Assembly (NCBI GenBank): GCA_963740255.1
Contig: CAVUDO010000002.1
Coordinates: 558,001-622,000 of the forward strand
DNA length: 64,000 nucleotides
Reading direction: 5' to 3'
From: CAVUDO01 sp963740255
GTDB lineage: Bacteria; Actinomycetota; Actinomycetes; Mycobacteriales; Cryptosporangiaceae
Shown here: positions 1 to 7,951 of the stretch, one piece after another
Numbering within the stretch: position 1 is the stretch's first letter
How the letters are laid out: the number at the start of each line of letters is the position of its first letter
Made by a program: the position numbers and the translations under genes
Notes under the pieces: generated by a model
Databases searched by the model: none
Told to the model about the DNA's origin: nothing
Seen by the model: the letters and a program-made list of their open reading frames with translations, nothing else

Positions 1-25
1 CCCAAAACGATATTCGAGGTGACCT

Positions 26-355
26 GTGGCTCTACCGACGCTGAGCCCCGAGCAGCGCGAAGCAGCTCTGGAAAAGGCGAAGCAGGTGCGCAAGGCGCGC
101 GCCGAGGTGAAGGACAAGCTCAAGCACGGGGGCGTGTCCCTGGCGGAGGTTCTCGACGCGGCCGAGTCCGACGACGTGATCGGCAAGATGAAGGTCTCGT
201 CGGTGCTCGAGGCCCTGCCGGGTCTGGGCAAGGTGCGTGCGACCGCGATCATGGAGAAGTTCAAGATCGCGGACAGCCGGCGGCTCCGGGGCCTGGGCGA
301 GAAGCAGAAGCGAGCCCTGCTCCAGGAGTTCGGCTCGCCGTCCGGTGGCCACTGA
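26..355 (+). CDS. mihF: Integration host factor MihF, nucleoid protein
   Basis: A 109-residue basic protein matching actinobacterial integration host factor, a DNA-binding nucleoid protein that assists recombination and DNA compaction. The N-terminal third is a charged helix rich in Lys, Arg and Glu. The C-terminal part contains a helix-hairpin-helix-like stretch (ALPGLGKVRATAIM, about residues 63-76) followed by RRLRGLG, the usual pattern of this family. The GTG start at 26 is preceded by GAGGTG at about 16-21. The gene sits directly upstream of gmk and overlaps its likely start, which is the standard actinobacterial order mihF-gmk-rpoZ. Its upstream promoter lies outside the window. Confidence 0.93.
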   Translation: MALPTLSPEQREAALEKAKQVRKARAEVKDKLKHGGVSLAEVLDAAESDDVIGKMKVSSVLEALPGLGKVRATAIMEKFKIADSRRLRGLGEKQKRALLQEFGSPSGGH

Positions 356-989
356 CGCCCCGGACGCGGCACTCCGCGCCCAGACCGGCGCGGACGCCGC
401 ACTCCGCGCCGAGACCGCTGCGGCACGGCTGACGGTGCTCTCCGGTCCCTCCGGGGTCGGCAAGGGCAGCGTCGTCGCCGAGATCCGACGCCACCACCCC
501 ACGGTGTGGCTGTCGGTCTCGGTGACGACGCGTCCGCCGCGCCCCGGGGAGACGGACGGGGTGCAGTACCACTTCGTCAGCCGGAACGAGTTCGAGCGGA
601 TGGCCGCCGCCGGCGAGCTGCTCGAACACGCCGAGTTCGCCGGCAACGGCTACGGCACGCCCCGGCGGCCGGTGGAGGAGCGACTGGCCGCCGGTCTGCC
701 CGCCCTGCTGGAGATCGAACTGCAGGGCGCGCGCCAGGTGCGGGCCGCCATGCCGGCCGCCCGCCTGGTCTTTCTCGCACCGCCGTCCTGGGACGAACTG
801 GTGCGTCGGCTGGTCGGTCGGGGGACCGAGGACCCGGCCACGATCCAGCGCCGGCTCGACGCCGGACGGATCGAACTGGCGGCCGAGAAGGAGTTCGACG
901 CGACCGTCGTCAACGACCGCGTCGAGCGGGCCGCGGCGGAATTGGTAGCATTGCTGGCATCCCCGGGCCCGAAGGCGCCGGTCCCCTGA
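345..989 (+). CDS. gmk: Guanylate kinase
   Basis: Guanylate kinase, which phosphorylates GMP to GDP with ATP. The P-loop GPSGVGKG is at residues 34-41 of the 214-residue protein. It is followed by the GMP-binding region VSVTTRPPRPGE and EFxGNGYGTP, and by LEIELQGARQV in the lid and core. The start chosen is the GTG at 345, inside the end of mihF (11-bp overlap). A GGAG lies about 18 nt upstream, which is far, so a later start is possible. The first 28 residues are an Ala/Asp-rich extension made largely by a 30-bp tandem duplication. Translation is probably coupled to mihF. Confidence 0.9.
   Translation: MATDAPDAALRAQTGADAALRAETAAARLTVLSGPSGVGKGSVVAEIRRHHPTVWLSVSVTTRPPRPGETDGVQYHFVSRNEFERMAAAGELLEHAEFAGNGYGTPRRPVEERLAAGLPALLEIELQGARQVRAAMPAARLVFLAPPSWDELVRRLVGRGTEDPATIQRRLDAGRIELAAEKEFDATVVNDRVERAAAELVALLASPGPKAPVP
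361..420 (+). repeat. Two-copy 30-bp tandem repeat in the gmk 5' end
   Basis: Positions 361-390 and 391-420 are direct tandem copies differing at four positions by eye. They keep the reading frame and encode DAALRAQTGA followed by DAALRAETAA, ahead of the guanylate kinase P-loop. This explains the unusually long N-terminal tail of this gmk. Confidence 0.8.
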
Positions 990-1047
990 GAAGGGGGCCC
1001 GAGACGGCCCGCCCCTGCATGTCGAGACCTGGCTGAGGTTGATCCGC

Positions 1048-1311
1048 TTGTCTGGAACTGTCGCCGCCCCCGAAGGCATCACCAACCCGCCGATCGACGA
1101 GCTGCTGGAGAAGACCAGCTCCAAGTACGCGCTGGTCATCTACTCGGCCAAGCGCGCGCGGCAGATCAACGCCTACTACAGCCAGCTCGGCGAGGGCCTG
1201 CTGGAGTACGTCGGCCCGCTGGTCGAGACCAGCCCGCAGGAGAAGCCACTCTCGATCGCTCTCCGCGAGATCAACGCCGACATGCTCACCCACGAACAAC
1301 TCGACTCCTAG
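1048..1311 (+). CDS. rpoZ: RNA polymerase omega subunit
   Basis: The 87-residue omega subunit, which helps assemble and stabilise RNA polymerase. The sequence NPPIDELLEKTSSKYALV and the following AKRARQINAYY match the family hallmark. The actinobacterial C-terminal part, LGEGLLEYVGPLV followed by KPLSIALREIN, is also present. I chose the TTG at 1048 rather than an in-frame TTG at 1039, because the GAGG at 1035-1038 abuts 1039 but lies 9 nt before 1048. The gene follows gmk by 58 nt and precedes coaBC, the usual actinobacterial arrangement. Confidence 0.93.
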   Translation: MSGTVAAPEGITNPPIDELLEKTSSKYALVIYSAKRARQINAYYSQLGEGLLEYVGPLVETSPQEKPLSIALREINADMLTHEQLDS

Positions 1312-1319
1312 GGTGCGCG

Positions 1320-1418
1320 GCCCGTTCAGGCACGCCGCTCGCTGCGTTGTCGCCGGTCGCACGTAGCTTCGCCACGCCACGACCGGCTCCGCCTTGCGAT
1401 CAACGCACCTGAACGGGC
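1320..1418. repeat. Long imperfect inverted repeat between rpoZ and coaBC
   Basis: The arms GCCCGTTCAGG (1320-1330) and CCTGAACGGGC (1408-1418) are perfect reverse complements 77 nt apart. Inside them, TGCGTTG pairs with CAACGCA and CCGGTCG pairs with CGACCGG, so the whole 99 nt can fold into one long branched hairpin. It lies just after the rpoZ stop and lacks a T-tract. It could end rpoZ transcription or be a small dispersed palindromic element. The 275-bp gap holds no other gene that I can support. Confidence 0.6.
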
Positions 1419-1573
1419 TCCAGGTCAGAACTCCAGAACACAGACTGGCGGTTTCGGCAGTTCAGGTCGCTGCTCAGGTCGGCTGGCCTCGCTGCCAGGA
1501 GTGCTGCCTGACTCTCCCTCAGACCTTCTAGCTCGGGGCTCACCTGATGCGGGCGTGACGGGCGGGCCGTCGC

Positions 1574-1579
1574 TAGGGT
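1574..1579 (+). promoter_or_regulatory. Candidate -10 box of a leaderless coaBC transcript
   Basis: TAGGGT lies 7 nt before the coaBC ATG with no Shine-Dalgarno between them. That spacing would place the transcription start at or next to the start codon. Confidence 0.45.
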
Positions 1580-1586
1580 TGCGGGT

Positions 1587-2798
1587 ATGAGCCAGCGGGT
1601 GGTGCTCGGGGTCGGTGGCGGGATCGCCGCATACAAGGTCTGTGACCTGTTGCGGCGGTTGACCGAGTCCGGCCTCTCGGTGCGGGTGGTGCCGACTGTG
1701 AGCGCGTTGGAGTTCGTGGGTGCCGCGACGTGGGCCGCGCTGTCCGGTCAGCCGGTGGCCGCCGAGGTCTGGGACGACGTGCATGAGGTGCCGCACGTCC
1801 GGATCGGGCGGGAGGCCGAACTCGTCGTGGTGGCGCCGGCCACCGCCGACCTGCTCGCTCGCGCCGCCCACGGCCTGGCCGACGACCTGCTGACGAACAC
1901 CCTGCTGACGGTACGCTGCCCGGTGCTCTACGCCCCGGCGATGCACACCGAGATGTGGGAACACCCGGCCACCCGGGCCAACGTGGCGACACTGCGCGCC
2001 CGCGGCGCGGTCGTCCTGGAGCCCGCCGTGGGCCGGCTCACCGGAACGGACGCCGGCAAGGGGCGGCTGCCCGAGCCCGCGGAGATCGCGGCGGCCGCGT
2101 TCGCGCTGCTGCGCCGCGGACCGGCCGCGCCCGACCTGGTCGGCCGGCATGTGGTCGTCTCCGCCGGCGGCACGCGGGAGTTCCTCGACCCGGTGCGGTT
2201 CCTGGGCAACCGCTCGTCCGGCCGGCAGGGGTACGCGCTGGCCCGCACCGCCGCCGCCCGGGGTGCGAAGGTCACGCTCGTCGCGGCCAACACGACGCTG
2301 GAGGACCCCGCCGGGGTGGACCTGGTGCGGGCGGTCTCCACGGCCGACCTGCGGGACGCGATGCTGGCCGCGGCCGCGACCGCCGACGCGGTGGTGATGG
2401 CCGCGGCGGCGGCCGACTTCCGGCCGGCCCACTACGTCCCCACGAAGATCAAGAAGACAGGCGGGGTCCCGGTGCCGACGGTGGAACTGGTGCTGAACCC
2501 GGACGTGCTGGCCGAACTGGTCCGGCGGCGTGCGGCCGGCCAGATCGTCGTCGGCTTCGCCGCGGAGACCGGTGACGAGACCGGCTCGGTCCTCGAACAC
2601 GGCCAGGCCAAGCTCGCCCGCAAGGGCTGCGACCTGCTCGTGGTCAACGAGGTGGGGGAGGGCCGGGCGTTCGACTCGGCGGACAACGCCGCCGTGGTGC
2701 TCGGAGCCGACGGATCGGTCACCGAGATCGGGCACGGCGCGAAGGAGGCGCTGGCCGACGTGGTGTGGGACCTGGTCCGCGACCGCCTGGCCGGCTGA
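1587..2798 (+). CDS. coaBC: Bifunctional phosphopantothenoylcysteine decarboxylase / phosphopantothenate-cysteine ligase
   Basis: A 403-residue fusion enzyme for two steps of coenzyme A synthesis: CTP-dependent joining of cysteine to phosphopantothenate (C-terminal CoaB) and FMN-dependent decarboxylation (N-terminal CoaC). The N terminus VVLGVGGGIAAYKVCDLLR is the flavin-binding start of CoaC. The catalytic region includes PAMHTEMWEHPAT. CoaB begins near residue 180 with VVVSAGGTREFLDPVRFLGN and contains AAAADFRP and KIKK. Length is normal for the family. The gene lies between rpoZ and metK, and a TAGGGT box 7 nt before the ATG suggests its own promoter. Confidence 0.95.
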   Translation: MSQRVVLGVGGGIAAYKVCDLLRRLTESGLSVRVVPTVSALEFVGAATWAALSGQPVAAEVWDDVHEVPHVRIGREAELVVVAPATADLLARAAHGLADDLLTNTLLTVRCPVLYAPAMHTEMWEHPATRANVATLRARGAVVLEPAVGRLTGTDAGKGRLPEPAEIAAAAFALLRRGPAAPDLVGRHVVVSAGGTREFLDPVRFLGNRSSGRQGYALARTAAARGAKVTLVAANTTLEDPAGVDLVRAVSTADLRDAMLAAAATADAVVMAAAAADFRPAHYVPTKIKKTGGVPVPTVELVLNPDVLAELVRRRAAGQIVVGFAAETGDETGSVLEHGQAKLARKGCDLLVVNEVGEGRAFDSADNAAVVLGADGSVTEIGHGAKEALADVVWDLVRDRLAG

Positions 2799-2837
2799 GC
2801 GCCGGGGACCCAGGACGGCCCGGCCCGGAGTGGTCGG

Positions 2838-2843
2838 TACACT
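2838..2843 (+). promoter_or_regulatory. Candidate -10 box upstream of metK
   Basis: TACACT lies 37 nt before the metK GTG. The 82-nt coaBC-metK gap shows no recognisable SAM riboswitch. Confidence 0.35.
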
Positions 2844-2880
2844 CCCGGGGAACCCAACCGCCTTGACCCGCTGGAGCACC

Positions 2881-4077
2881 GTGTCCCGTCGCCTGTTCAC
2901 CTCCGAATCCGTCACCGAGGGGCACCCGGACAAGATCGCCGACGCGATCAGCGACGGGATCCTCGACGCGCTCCTCCGCGAGGACCCCAAGAGCCGGGTC
3001 GCGGTGGAGACCCTGATCACCACCGGCCAGGTGCACGTCGCCGGTGAGGTGACCACCGCCGGGTACGCGGACATCCCGGCCATCGTGCGCAACACCGTGC
3101 TCGACATCGGGTACGACTCGTCGAAGAAGGGCTTCGACGGCGCGTCCTGCGGCGTCAGCGTCTCGATCGGCTCGCAGTCGCCCGACATCGCCCAGGGCGT
3201 CGACACCGCCCACGAGGCGCGCACCGGCGAGAGCGTCGAGGACGCACTGGACCGTCAGGGCGCCGGCGACCAGGGCCTGATGTTCGGCTACGCCTGCGAC
3301 GACACCGCCGAGCTGATGCCGCTGCCGATCGCGCTGGCCCACCGCCTCGCCGCGCGCCTCGCGCAGGTCCGCAAGGACGGCGTGATCCCCTACCTGCGTC
3401 CCGACGGCAAGACCCAGGTCACCATCGAGTACGACGGCGACCGCGCGGTCCGGCTGGACACCGTGGTGGTCTCCAGCCAGCACGCCGCGGACATCTCGCT
3501 GGAGACGCTGCTCACCCCGGACATCGCCGAGTACGTCGTGGCTCCGGAGCTCGCGGCGCTGGGCATCGACACCGAGGGCTACCGGCTGCTGGTCAACCCG
3601 ACCGGCCGGTTCGAGATCGGCGGCCCGATGGGCGACGCCGGCCTGACCGGGCGCAAGATCATCGTCGACACCTACGGCGGCATGGCCCGCCACGGCGGCG
3701 GCGCCTTCTCCGGCAAGGACCCGTCCAAGGTCGACCGGTCCGCGGCGTACGCCATGCGCTGGGTGGCCAAGAACGTGGTCGCCGCCGGCCTGGCCAGCCG
3801 CTGCGAGGTGCAGGTCGCGTACGCGATCGGCAAGGCGCACCCGGTGGGCCTGTTCGTGGAGACGTTCGGCACCGAGAAGGTCGACACCGCCGTCATCTCC
3901 GACGCGGTCACCAAGGTCTTCGACCTGCGCCCGGCCGCCATCATCCGCGACCTCGACCTGCTCCGCCCGATCTACCGGCAAACCTCGGCCTACGGCCACT
4001 TCGGCCGCGAGCTCCCCGACTTCACCTGGGAGCGCACCGACCGCGCCGCCGCGCTCAAGGCCGCAGCCGGCGCCTGA
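2881..4077 (+). CDS. metK: S-adenosylmethionine synthetase
   Basis: Methionine adenosyltransferase of 398 residues, making SAM from methionine and ATP. Signatures include the N-terminal SESVTEGHPDKIADAISD with the ATP-binding GHPDK. The GAGDQGLMFGYA motif and the P-loop-like GGGAFSGKDPSKVDRSAAY, conserved in MATs, are also present. The GTG at 2881 gives the standard MSRRLFTSESV start; the open frame extends upstream only by chance. The gene is followed by a strong hairpin (4081-4123), so it likely forms its own transcription unit. Confidence 0.96.
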   Translation: MSRRLFTSESVTEGHPDKIADAISDGILDALLREDPKSRVAVETLITTGQVHVAGEVTTAGYADIPAIVRNTVLDIGYDSSKKGFDGASCGVSVSIGSQSPDIAQGVDTAHEARTGESVEDALDRQGAGDQGLMFGYACDDTAELMPLPIALAHRLAARLAQVRKDGVIPYLRPDGKTQVTIEYDGDRAVRLDTVVVSSQHAADISLETLLTPDIAEYVVAPELAALGIDTEGYRLLVNPTGRFEIGGPMGDAGLTGRKIIVDTYGGMARHGGGAFSGKDPSKVDRSAAYAMRWVAKNVVAAGLASRCEVQVAYAIGKAHPVGLFVETFGTEKVDTAVISDAVTKVFDLRPAAIIRDLDLLRPIYRQTSAYGHFGRELPDFTWERTDRAAALKAAAGA

Positions 4078-4080
4078 CGG

Positions 4081-4123
4081 CGTGGTGGGAGTAGCTGCCC
4101 ACGGGCGACGCACTCCCACCACG
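4081..4123 (+). terminator. Hairpin after metK
   Basis: CGTGGTGGGAGT (4081-4092) and ACTCCCACCACG (4112-4123) form a perfect 12-bp stem with a 19-nt loop, 3 nt after the metK stop. There is no T-tract, as is common for actinobacterial hairpins. Confidence 0.7.
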
Positions 4124-4160
4124 TCCTCACGCGGCACCCATCGCCGTCCGACCTTGGTGG

Positions 4161-4166
4161 TAGACC
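4161..4166 (+). promoter_or_regulatory. Candidate -10 box of a leaderless priA transcript
   Basis: TAGACC lies 6 nt before the priA GTG, downstream of the metK hairpin, with no Shine-Dalgarno between. Confidence 0.4.
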
Positions 4167-4172
4167 GTCGGG

Positions 4173-6228
4173 GTGGCAGTGACCAAAGCTGACGGGCCGG
4201 CCGTTCCGGGTAAGACCGGAGCGGCCGGCTCGCCGCGTGCGCGGGGCCGGGGTCCCGCGCCCGTGCCGGCCACGGAGCTGCCGGTGGCCCGGATCTGCGT
4301 CGACCTCCCGCTGCCGCACCTCGACCGGCCCTTCGACTACCTGGTTCCCGCGTCCCTGGACGAGCGGGCGGTGGTCGGCGCCCGGGTCCGGGTGCGGTTC
4401 TCCGGCCAGCTCGTCGACGGGTACCTGCTGGAACGCCTGGCGGCCAGTGAGCACCCCGGCAGGCTGGCGTTCCTGGAACGGGTGGTCGCGGGGGAGCCCG
4501 TGCTGGTGCCCGAGATCGCGGCGGCCGCCCGTGAGCTGGCCGACCGTTCGGCCGGCACGCTCGCGGACGTGCTGCGCCTGGCGATACCGCCCCGGCACGC
4601 CCGGGCCGAGGCCGGCCCACCCGCCGCGCCGGCATTGCCCCCGCCGCTTCCGGACTCGGCGGGGTTCGGCGGCGTATCCGTCCGGTCCGGCGTTCCTGAC
4701 CGCGTTGGCCGACGGCCGTTCGCCCCGTGCGGTGTACACGGCGCTGCCGGGCGAGCAGTGGCCGGACCGGTACGCCGAAGCTGTGGCCGCCACGTTGGCG
4801 TCCGGACGGGGAGCGGTGGTCGTGGTGCCCGACGCGCGGGACCTCGACCGGGTGGATGCCGCGCTGGGTCAGGTTCTGGGGGCCGGCCGGCATGTCACGC
4901 TGTCGGCCTCGCTCGGCCCGGAGGAGCGGTACCGGCGCTGGCTCGCGGTGCGGCGCGGCACGGTGCGCGCGGTCGCCGGCACCCGGGCGGCCGGGTTCGC
5001 GCCCGTGGCGGACCTCGGGCTGGCGGCTCTCTGGGACGACGGCGACGACCTGCACGCCGAGCCGCGGGCACCGTACTGCCACGCCCGGGAGGTGCTGCTG
5101 GTGCGGGCGCAGCTGGCCGGCGCCGCCGCACTGGTCGGCGGGTTCGCCCGGACGGCCGAGGCGGAACTGCTGCTGGAGACCGGCTGGGCCCTTCCGTTGG
5201 TGGCCGGCCGCGACACCGTGCACGCCCGGGCGCCGCGGGTCGTCCCGGTCGGCGACGACCGGGACGTGGCCGCCGACGCCGGCGCGACCTCGGCGCGGCT
5301 GCCCACGGTGGCCTGGCGGGCCGCCCGGGACGCGCTGTCGGCCGGCCGGCCGGTGCTGGTCCAGGTACCGCGCCGGGGTTACGCGCCGTCGTTGGCCTGC
5401 CTACGGTGCCGGCGTCCGGCGCGTTGCACCGCGTGCGCCGGCCCGCTTGCGTTGCCCGGCGGCGGGCACGCGATAGCGTCCTGCCGCTGGTGCGGCCGGA
5501 TGGCCGGGGGCTGGACCTGCCCGTCGTGTGGCGGAGCGAGGTTCCGGGCCTCGGTGGTGGGCGCCCGGCGGACGGCGGAGGAGCTCGGCCGGGCTTTCGC
5601 CGGAGTGCCGGTGCGGACGTCGGGACGGGACGGGGTGCTCGCGACGGTGCCGGCGGGTCCGGCGCTGGTGGTGTCCACACCGGGCGCCGAGCCGCTTGCC
5701 GACGGAGGGTACGGGGCGGCGTTGCTGCTGGACACCTGGGCGCTGCTCCACCGAGCCGACCTGCGCGCCGGCGAGGAGGCGTTCCGCCGCTGGGCCAACG
5801 CGGCGGCGTTGGTGCGCCCGGCCTCCGACGGCGGCCAGGTCGTGGTGATGGCCGACGGAGCCGTGCCGGCCGTCCAGGCGCTGCTGCGCTGGGACCCGGC
5901 CTGGCATGCCGCACGGGAGCTTGCCGAACGCACCGAGGTGTCCTTCCCGCCGGCCGTGAAGATGGCCAGCCTGACCGGCAGCCCGGCCGCCGTCGCCGAG
6001 CTGGTCGCGCTCGCGGACCTGCCGGCCGACACGGAGACGCTCGGGCCGGTCCCGGTCGAGAGGCACGGCACGGGCGAGGATCCGGCGGCGGAGCGCGCTC
6101 TGCTGCGGGTGCCCCGGTCGGCGGGCCGGGCGCTCGCGACGGCCCTGCACGCCGCGAGCGGCGTGCGGAGCGCGCGCAAGGCTCCCGACGCGGTGCGGGT
6201 CGAGCTCGATCCTCTCGACCTGCTCTGA
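4173..6228 (+). pseudogene. priA: Primosomal protein N' (PriA-like) with one frameshift
   Basis: Replication-restart factor of the PriA family. The first part (4173 to about 4670) gives the 3'-BD DNA-binding domain, with VDLPLPHLDRPFDYLVP. The remainder continues one frame over from about 4670 to 6228, starting at AYPSGPAFLTALADGR. Dropping one base near GGCGGCG at about 4668-4674 gives one 684-residue protein. The zinc-binding block is clear near residues 410-450, with CLRC, CTAC, CRWC and CPSC pairs. No Walker A lysine is visible, and WDDGDDLHAE replaces a DEAH-type box. This is known of actinobacterial PriA proteins, which are thought not to be active helicases. The break may be a sequencing error rather than a true mutation. 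Confidence 0.8.
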
Positions 6229-6398
6229 GAACCCCCGCACCATGCTCGGCGCCGATCCGTACCCGCACATTACGTGACAGTTAGACGCTAGAGGCAAGGA
6301 CGACTAATTCTTCTTGAGCGTTCCGTGCCCCGAAGGAAATCCGGCAGCGGGCGATGCCAGCCCCTGCCGCCCCGGCACCCGTCGCGTGCGGACCCGCC

Positions 6399-6404
6399 TA
6401 GACT
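6399..6404 (+). promoter_or_regulatory. Candidate -10 box upstream of def
   Basis: TAGACT lies 39 nt before the def GTG, within the 215-bp gap after priA. It probably drives def-fmt-rsmB. Confidence 0.35.
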
Positions 6405-6443
6405 TGACCGGTCCCCTCCGTCCTCGACCCGGGAGCGCCTGGC

Positions 6444-6992
6444 GTGTCCGTCCGCCCGATCCGCCTGTTCGGCGATCCCGTTCTCCGTACGCCCGCGGAG
6501 CAGGTCGTCGACTTCGACCGGCAGTTGCGGAACCTGGTCCGGGATCTGACCGAGACGATGCTGGACGAGGGCGGCGTGGGCCTCGCCGCACCGCAGCTCG
6601 GCGTGGGTCTGCGGGTATTCGTGTTCGACGTCGACGACGTGGTCGGGCACGTGGTCAACCCCGTTCTGGACTTTCCCGACGAGCTGGAGCAGGACGGCCC
6701 GGAAGGCTGCCTGTCGATCCCGGGCCTCTACTTCGACACCACCCGGCGGCAGAACGTCGTGGCCACCGGCGTGGATATGCACGGGGAGCCGGTGCAGATC
6801 GTCGGCACCGACCTGATGGCCCGCTGCGTCCAGCACGAGACCGACCATCTCGACGGCATCCTGTTCGTCGACCGCCTGGACCCGGAGACCAAGAAGGAAG
6901 CCATGAAGGCGATCCGGGAGGCCGTGTGGAGCCAGCAGCCGGCGCCGGAGGTCAGGGTCAGTCCGCACCCGATCTTCGGAGCGGTCCGCTGA
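6444..6992 (+). CDS. def: Peptide deformylase
   Basis: A metal-dependent hydrolase of 182 residues that removes the formyl group from new N-terminal methionines. All three family motifs are present: GVGLAAPQ (motif 1), EGCLSIP (motif 2, metal-binding Cys) and QHETDHLDG (motif 3, two metal-binding His and the catalytic Glu). The GTG at 6444 has CGGGAG about 9 nt upstream. The gene is followed by fmt, which supplies the opposing formylation step, and the pair is commonly co-transcribed. Confidence 0.96.
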   Translation: MSVRPIRLFGDPVLRTPAEQVVDFDRQLRNLVRDLTETMLDEGGVGLAAPQLGVGLRVFVFDVDDVVGHVVNPVLDFPDELEQDGPEGCLSIPGLYFDTTRRQNVVATGVDMHGEPVQIVGTDLMARCVQHETDHLDGILFVDRLDPETKKEAMKAIREAVWSQQPAPEVRVSPHPIFGAVR

Positions 6993-7012
6993 CCGGGTGG
7001 GCGGGCCGGTCG

Positions 7013-7951
7013 CTGCGGCTGGTCTTCGCCGGCACTCCCGAGGTGGCGGTCCCCGCGCTGGAGGCGTTGCTCGGTTCGCGGCACACCGTCGCTGCCGTAC
7101 TCACCCGGCCGGACGCTCCGGCCGGCCGCGGCCGGCAGAGCCGACGCTCTCCGGTCGCCACGGTGGCCGACGCACACGGTGTCGAAGTGCTCACGCCGGC
7201 CCGCCCGTCCGAGCCCGCGTTCCTGGAACGCCTTGCCACGTTGGCCCCGGAGGTGTGTCCGGTGGTGGCCTACGGGGCGCTGGTGCCGAAGCTGGCACTG
7301 GACATCCCGCGCGGGGGCTGGGTCAACCTGCACTTCTCACTGCTGCCCGCCTGGCGGGGCGCCGCGCCCGTGCAGCATGCGGTGCTGCACGGCGACGAGG
7401 TCACCGGCGCCGCGGTGTTCCAGCTCGAGGAGGGCATGGACACCGGCCCGGTCTACGGCACGATCACCGAGCCGATCCGACCGCGGGACACCGCCGGCGA
7501 CCTGCTCGCCCGGCTCGCCGACGGGGGCGCCGCGCTGCTCGTCCGCTGCCTGGACGCGATCGCGGACGGCCAAGCCGTCGCCCAGCCGCAGCCGGCCGGG
7601 GGAGTGTCCCTCGCCCCGAAGCTCACGGTGGCCGACGCCCAGGTCGACTGGAGGCTGCCCGCGTTCGCCGTCGACCGGCGGATCCGCGCCTGTACCCCGA
7701 ACCCCGGCGCCTGGACGCTCTTCCGCGGCGAACGGCTCAAGCTCGGGCCGGTCACACCGGCCCCCCCCGCCGACGCCGGCACCCCGGCGCCCAATCCCGG
7801 CACGCTGGTGGTGGAGAAACGACGGGTGCTCGTCGGCACCGCCACCTACCCGGTCGTCCTCGGCGAGGTCCGGCCGGACGGCAGGCGGGCGATGCCCGCG
7901 ATCGACTGGGCCCGCGGGGTCCGGCCCACGCAGGCGGAGACGCTGGCATGA
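7013..7951 (+). CDS. fmt: Methionyl-tRNA formyltransferase
   Basis: Transfers a formyl group from 10-formyl-tetrahydrofolate to initiator Met-tRNA. The sequence opens with LRLVFAGTPEVAVPALEALL. It has the catalytic HFSLLPAWRGAAPVQHA region (Asn-His-Asp class, with NLHFS) and GAAVFQLEEGMDTGPV. The C-terminal tRNA-binding OB domain begins near residue 210. There is no ATG, GTG or TTG at the expected start. The family start MRLVFAGTP corresponds to CTG at 7013, so either CTG is used or translation begins at the in-frame GTG at 6926 inside def, adding 29 residues. It overlaps rsmB by ATGA. Confidence 0.88.
   Translation: MRLVFAGTPEVAVPALEALLGSRHTVAAVLTRPDAPAGRGRQSRRSPVATVADAHGVEVLTPARPSEPAFLERLATLAPEVCPVVAYGALVPKLALDIPRGGWVNLHFSLLPAWRGAAPVQHAVLHGDEVTGAAVFQLEEGMDTGPVYGTITEPIRPRDTAGDLLARLADGGAALLVRCLDAIADGQAVAQPQPAGGVSLAPKLTVADAQVDWRLPAFAVDRRIRACTPNPGAWTLFRGERLKLGPVTPAPPADAGTPAPNPGTLVVEKRRVLVGTATYPVVLGEVRPDGRRAMPAIDWARGVRPTQAETLA

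Noticed and set aside
2799..2880. SAM riboswitch before metK
   Set aside because: The gap is 82 nt and shows none of the conserved SAM aptamer segments.
1425..3224. 599-codon minus-strand open frame opposite coaBC and metK
   Set aside because: Antisense shadow of strongly recognised genes in GC-rich DNA; its translation shows no family pattern.
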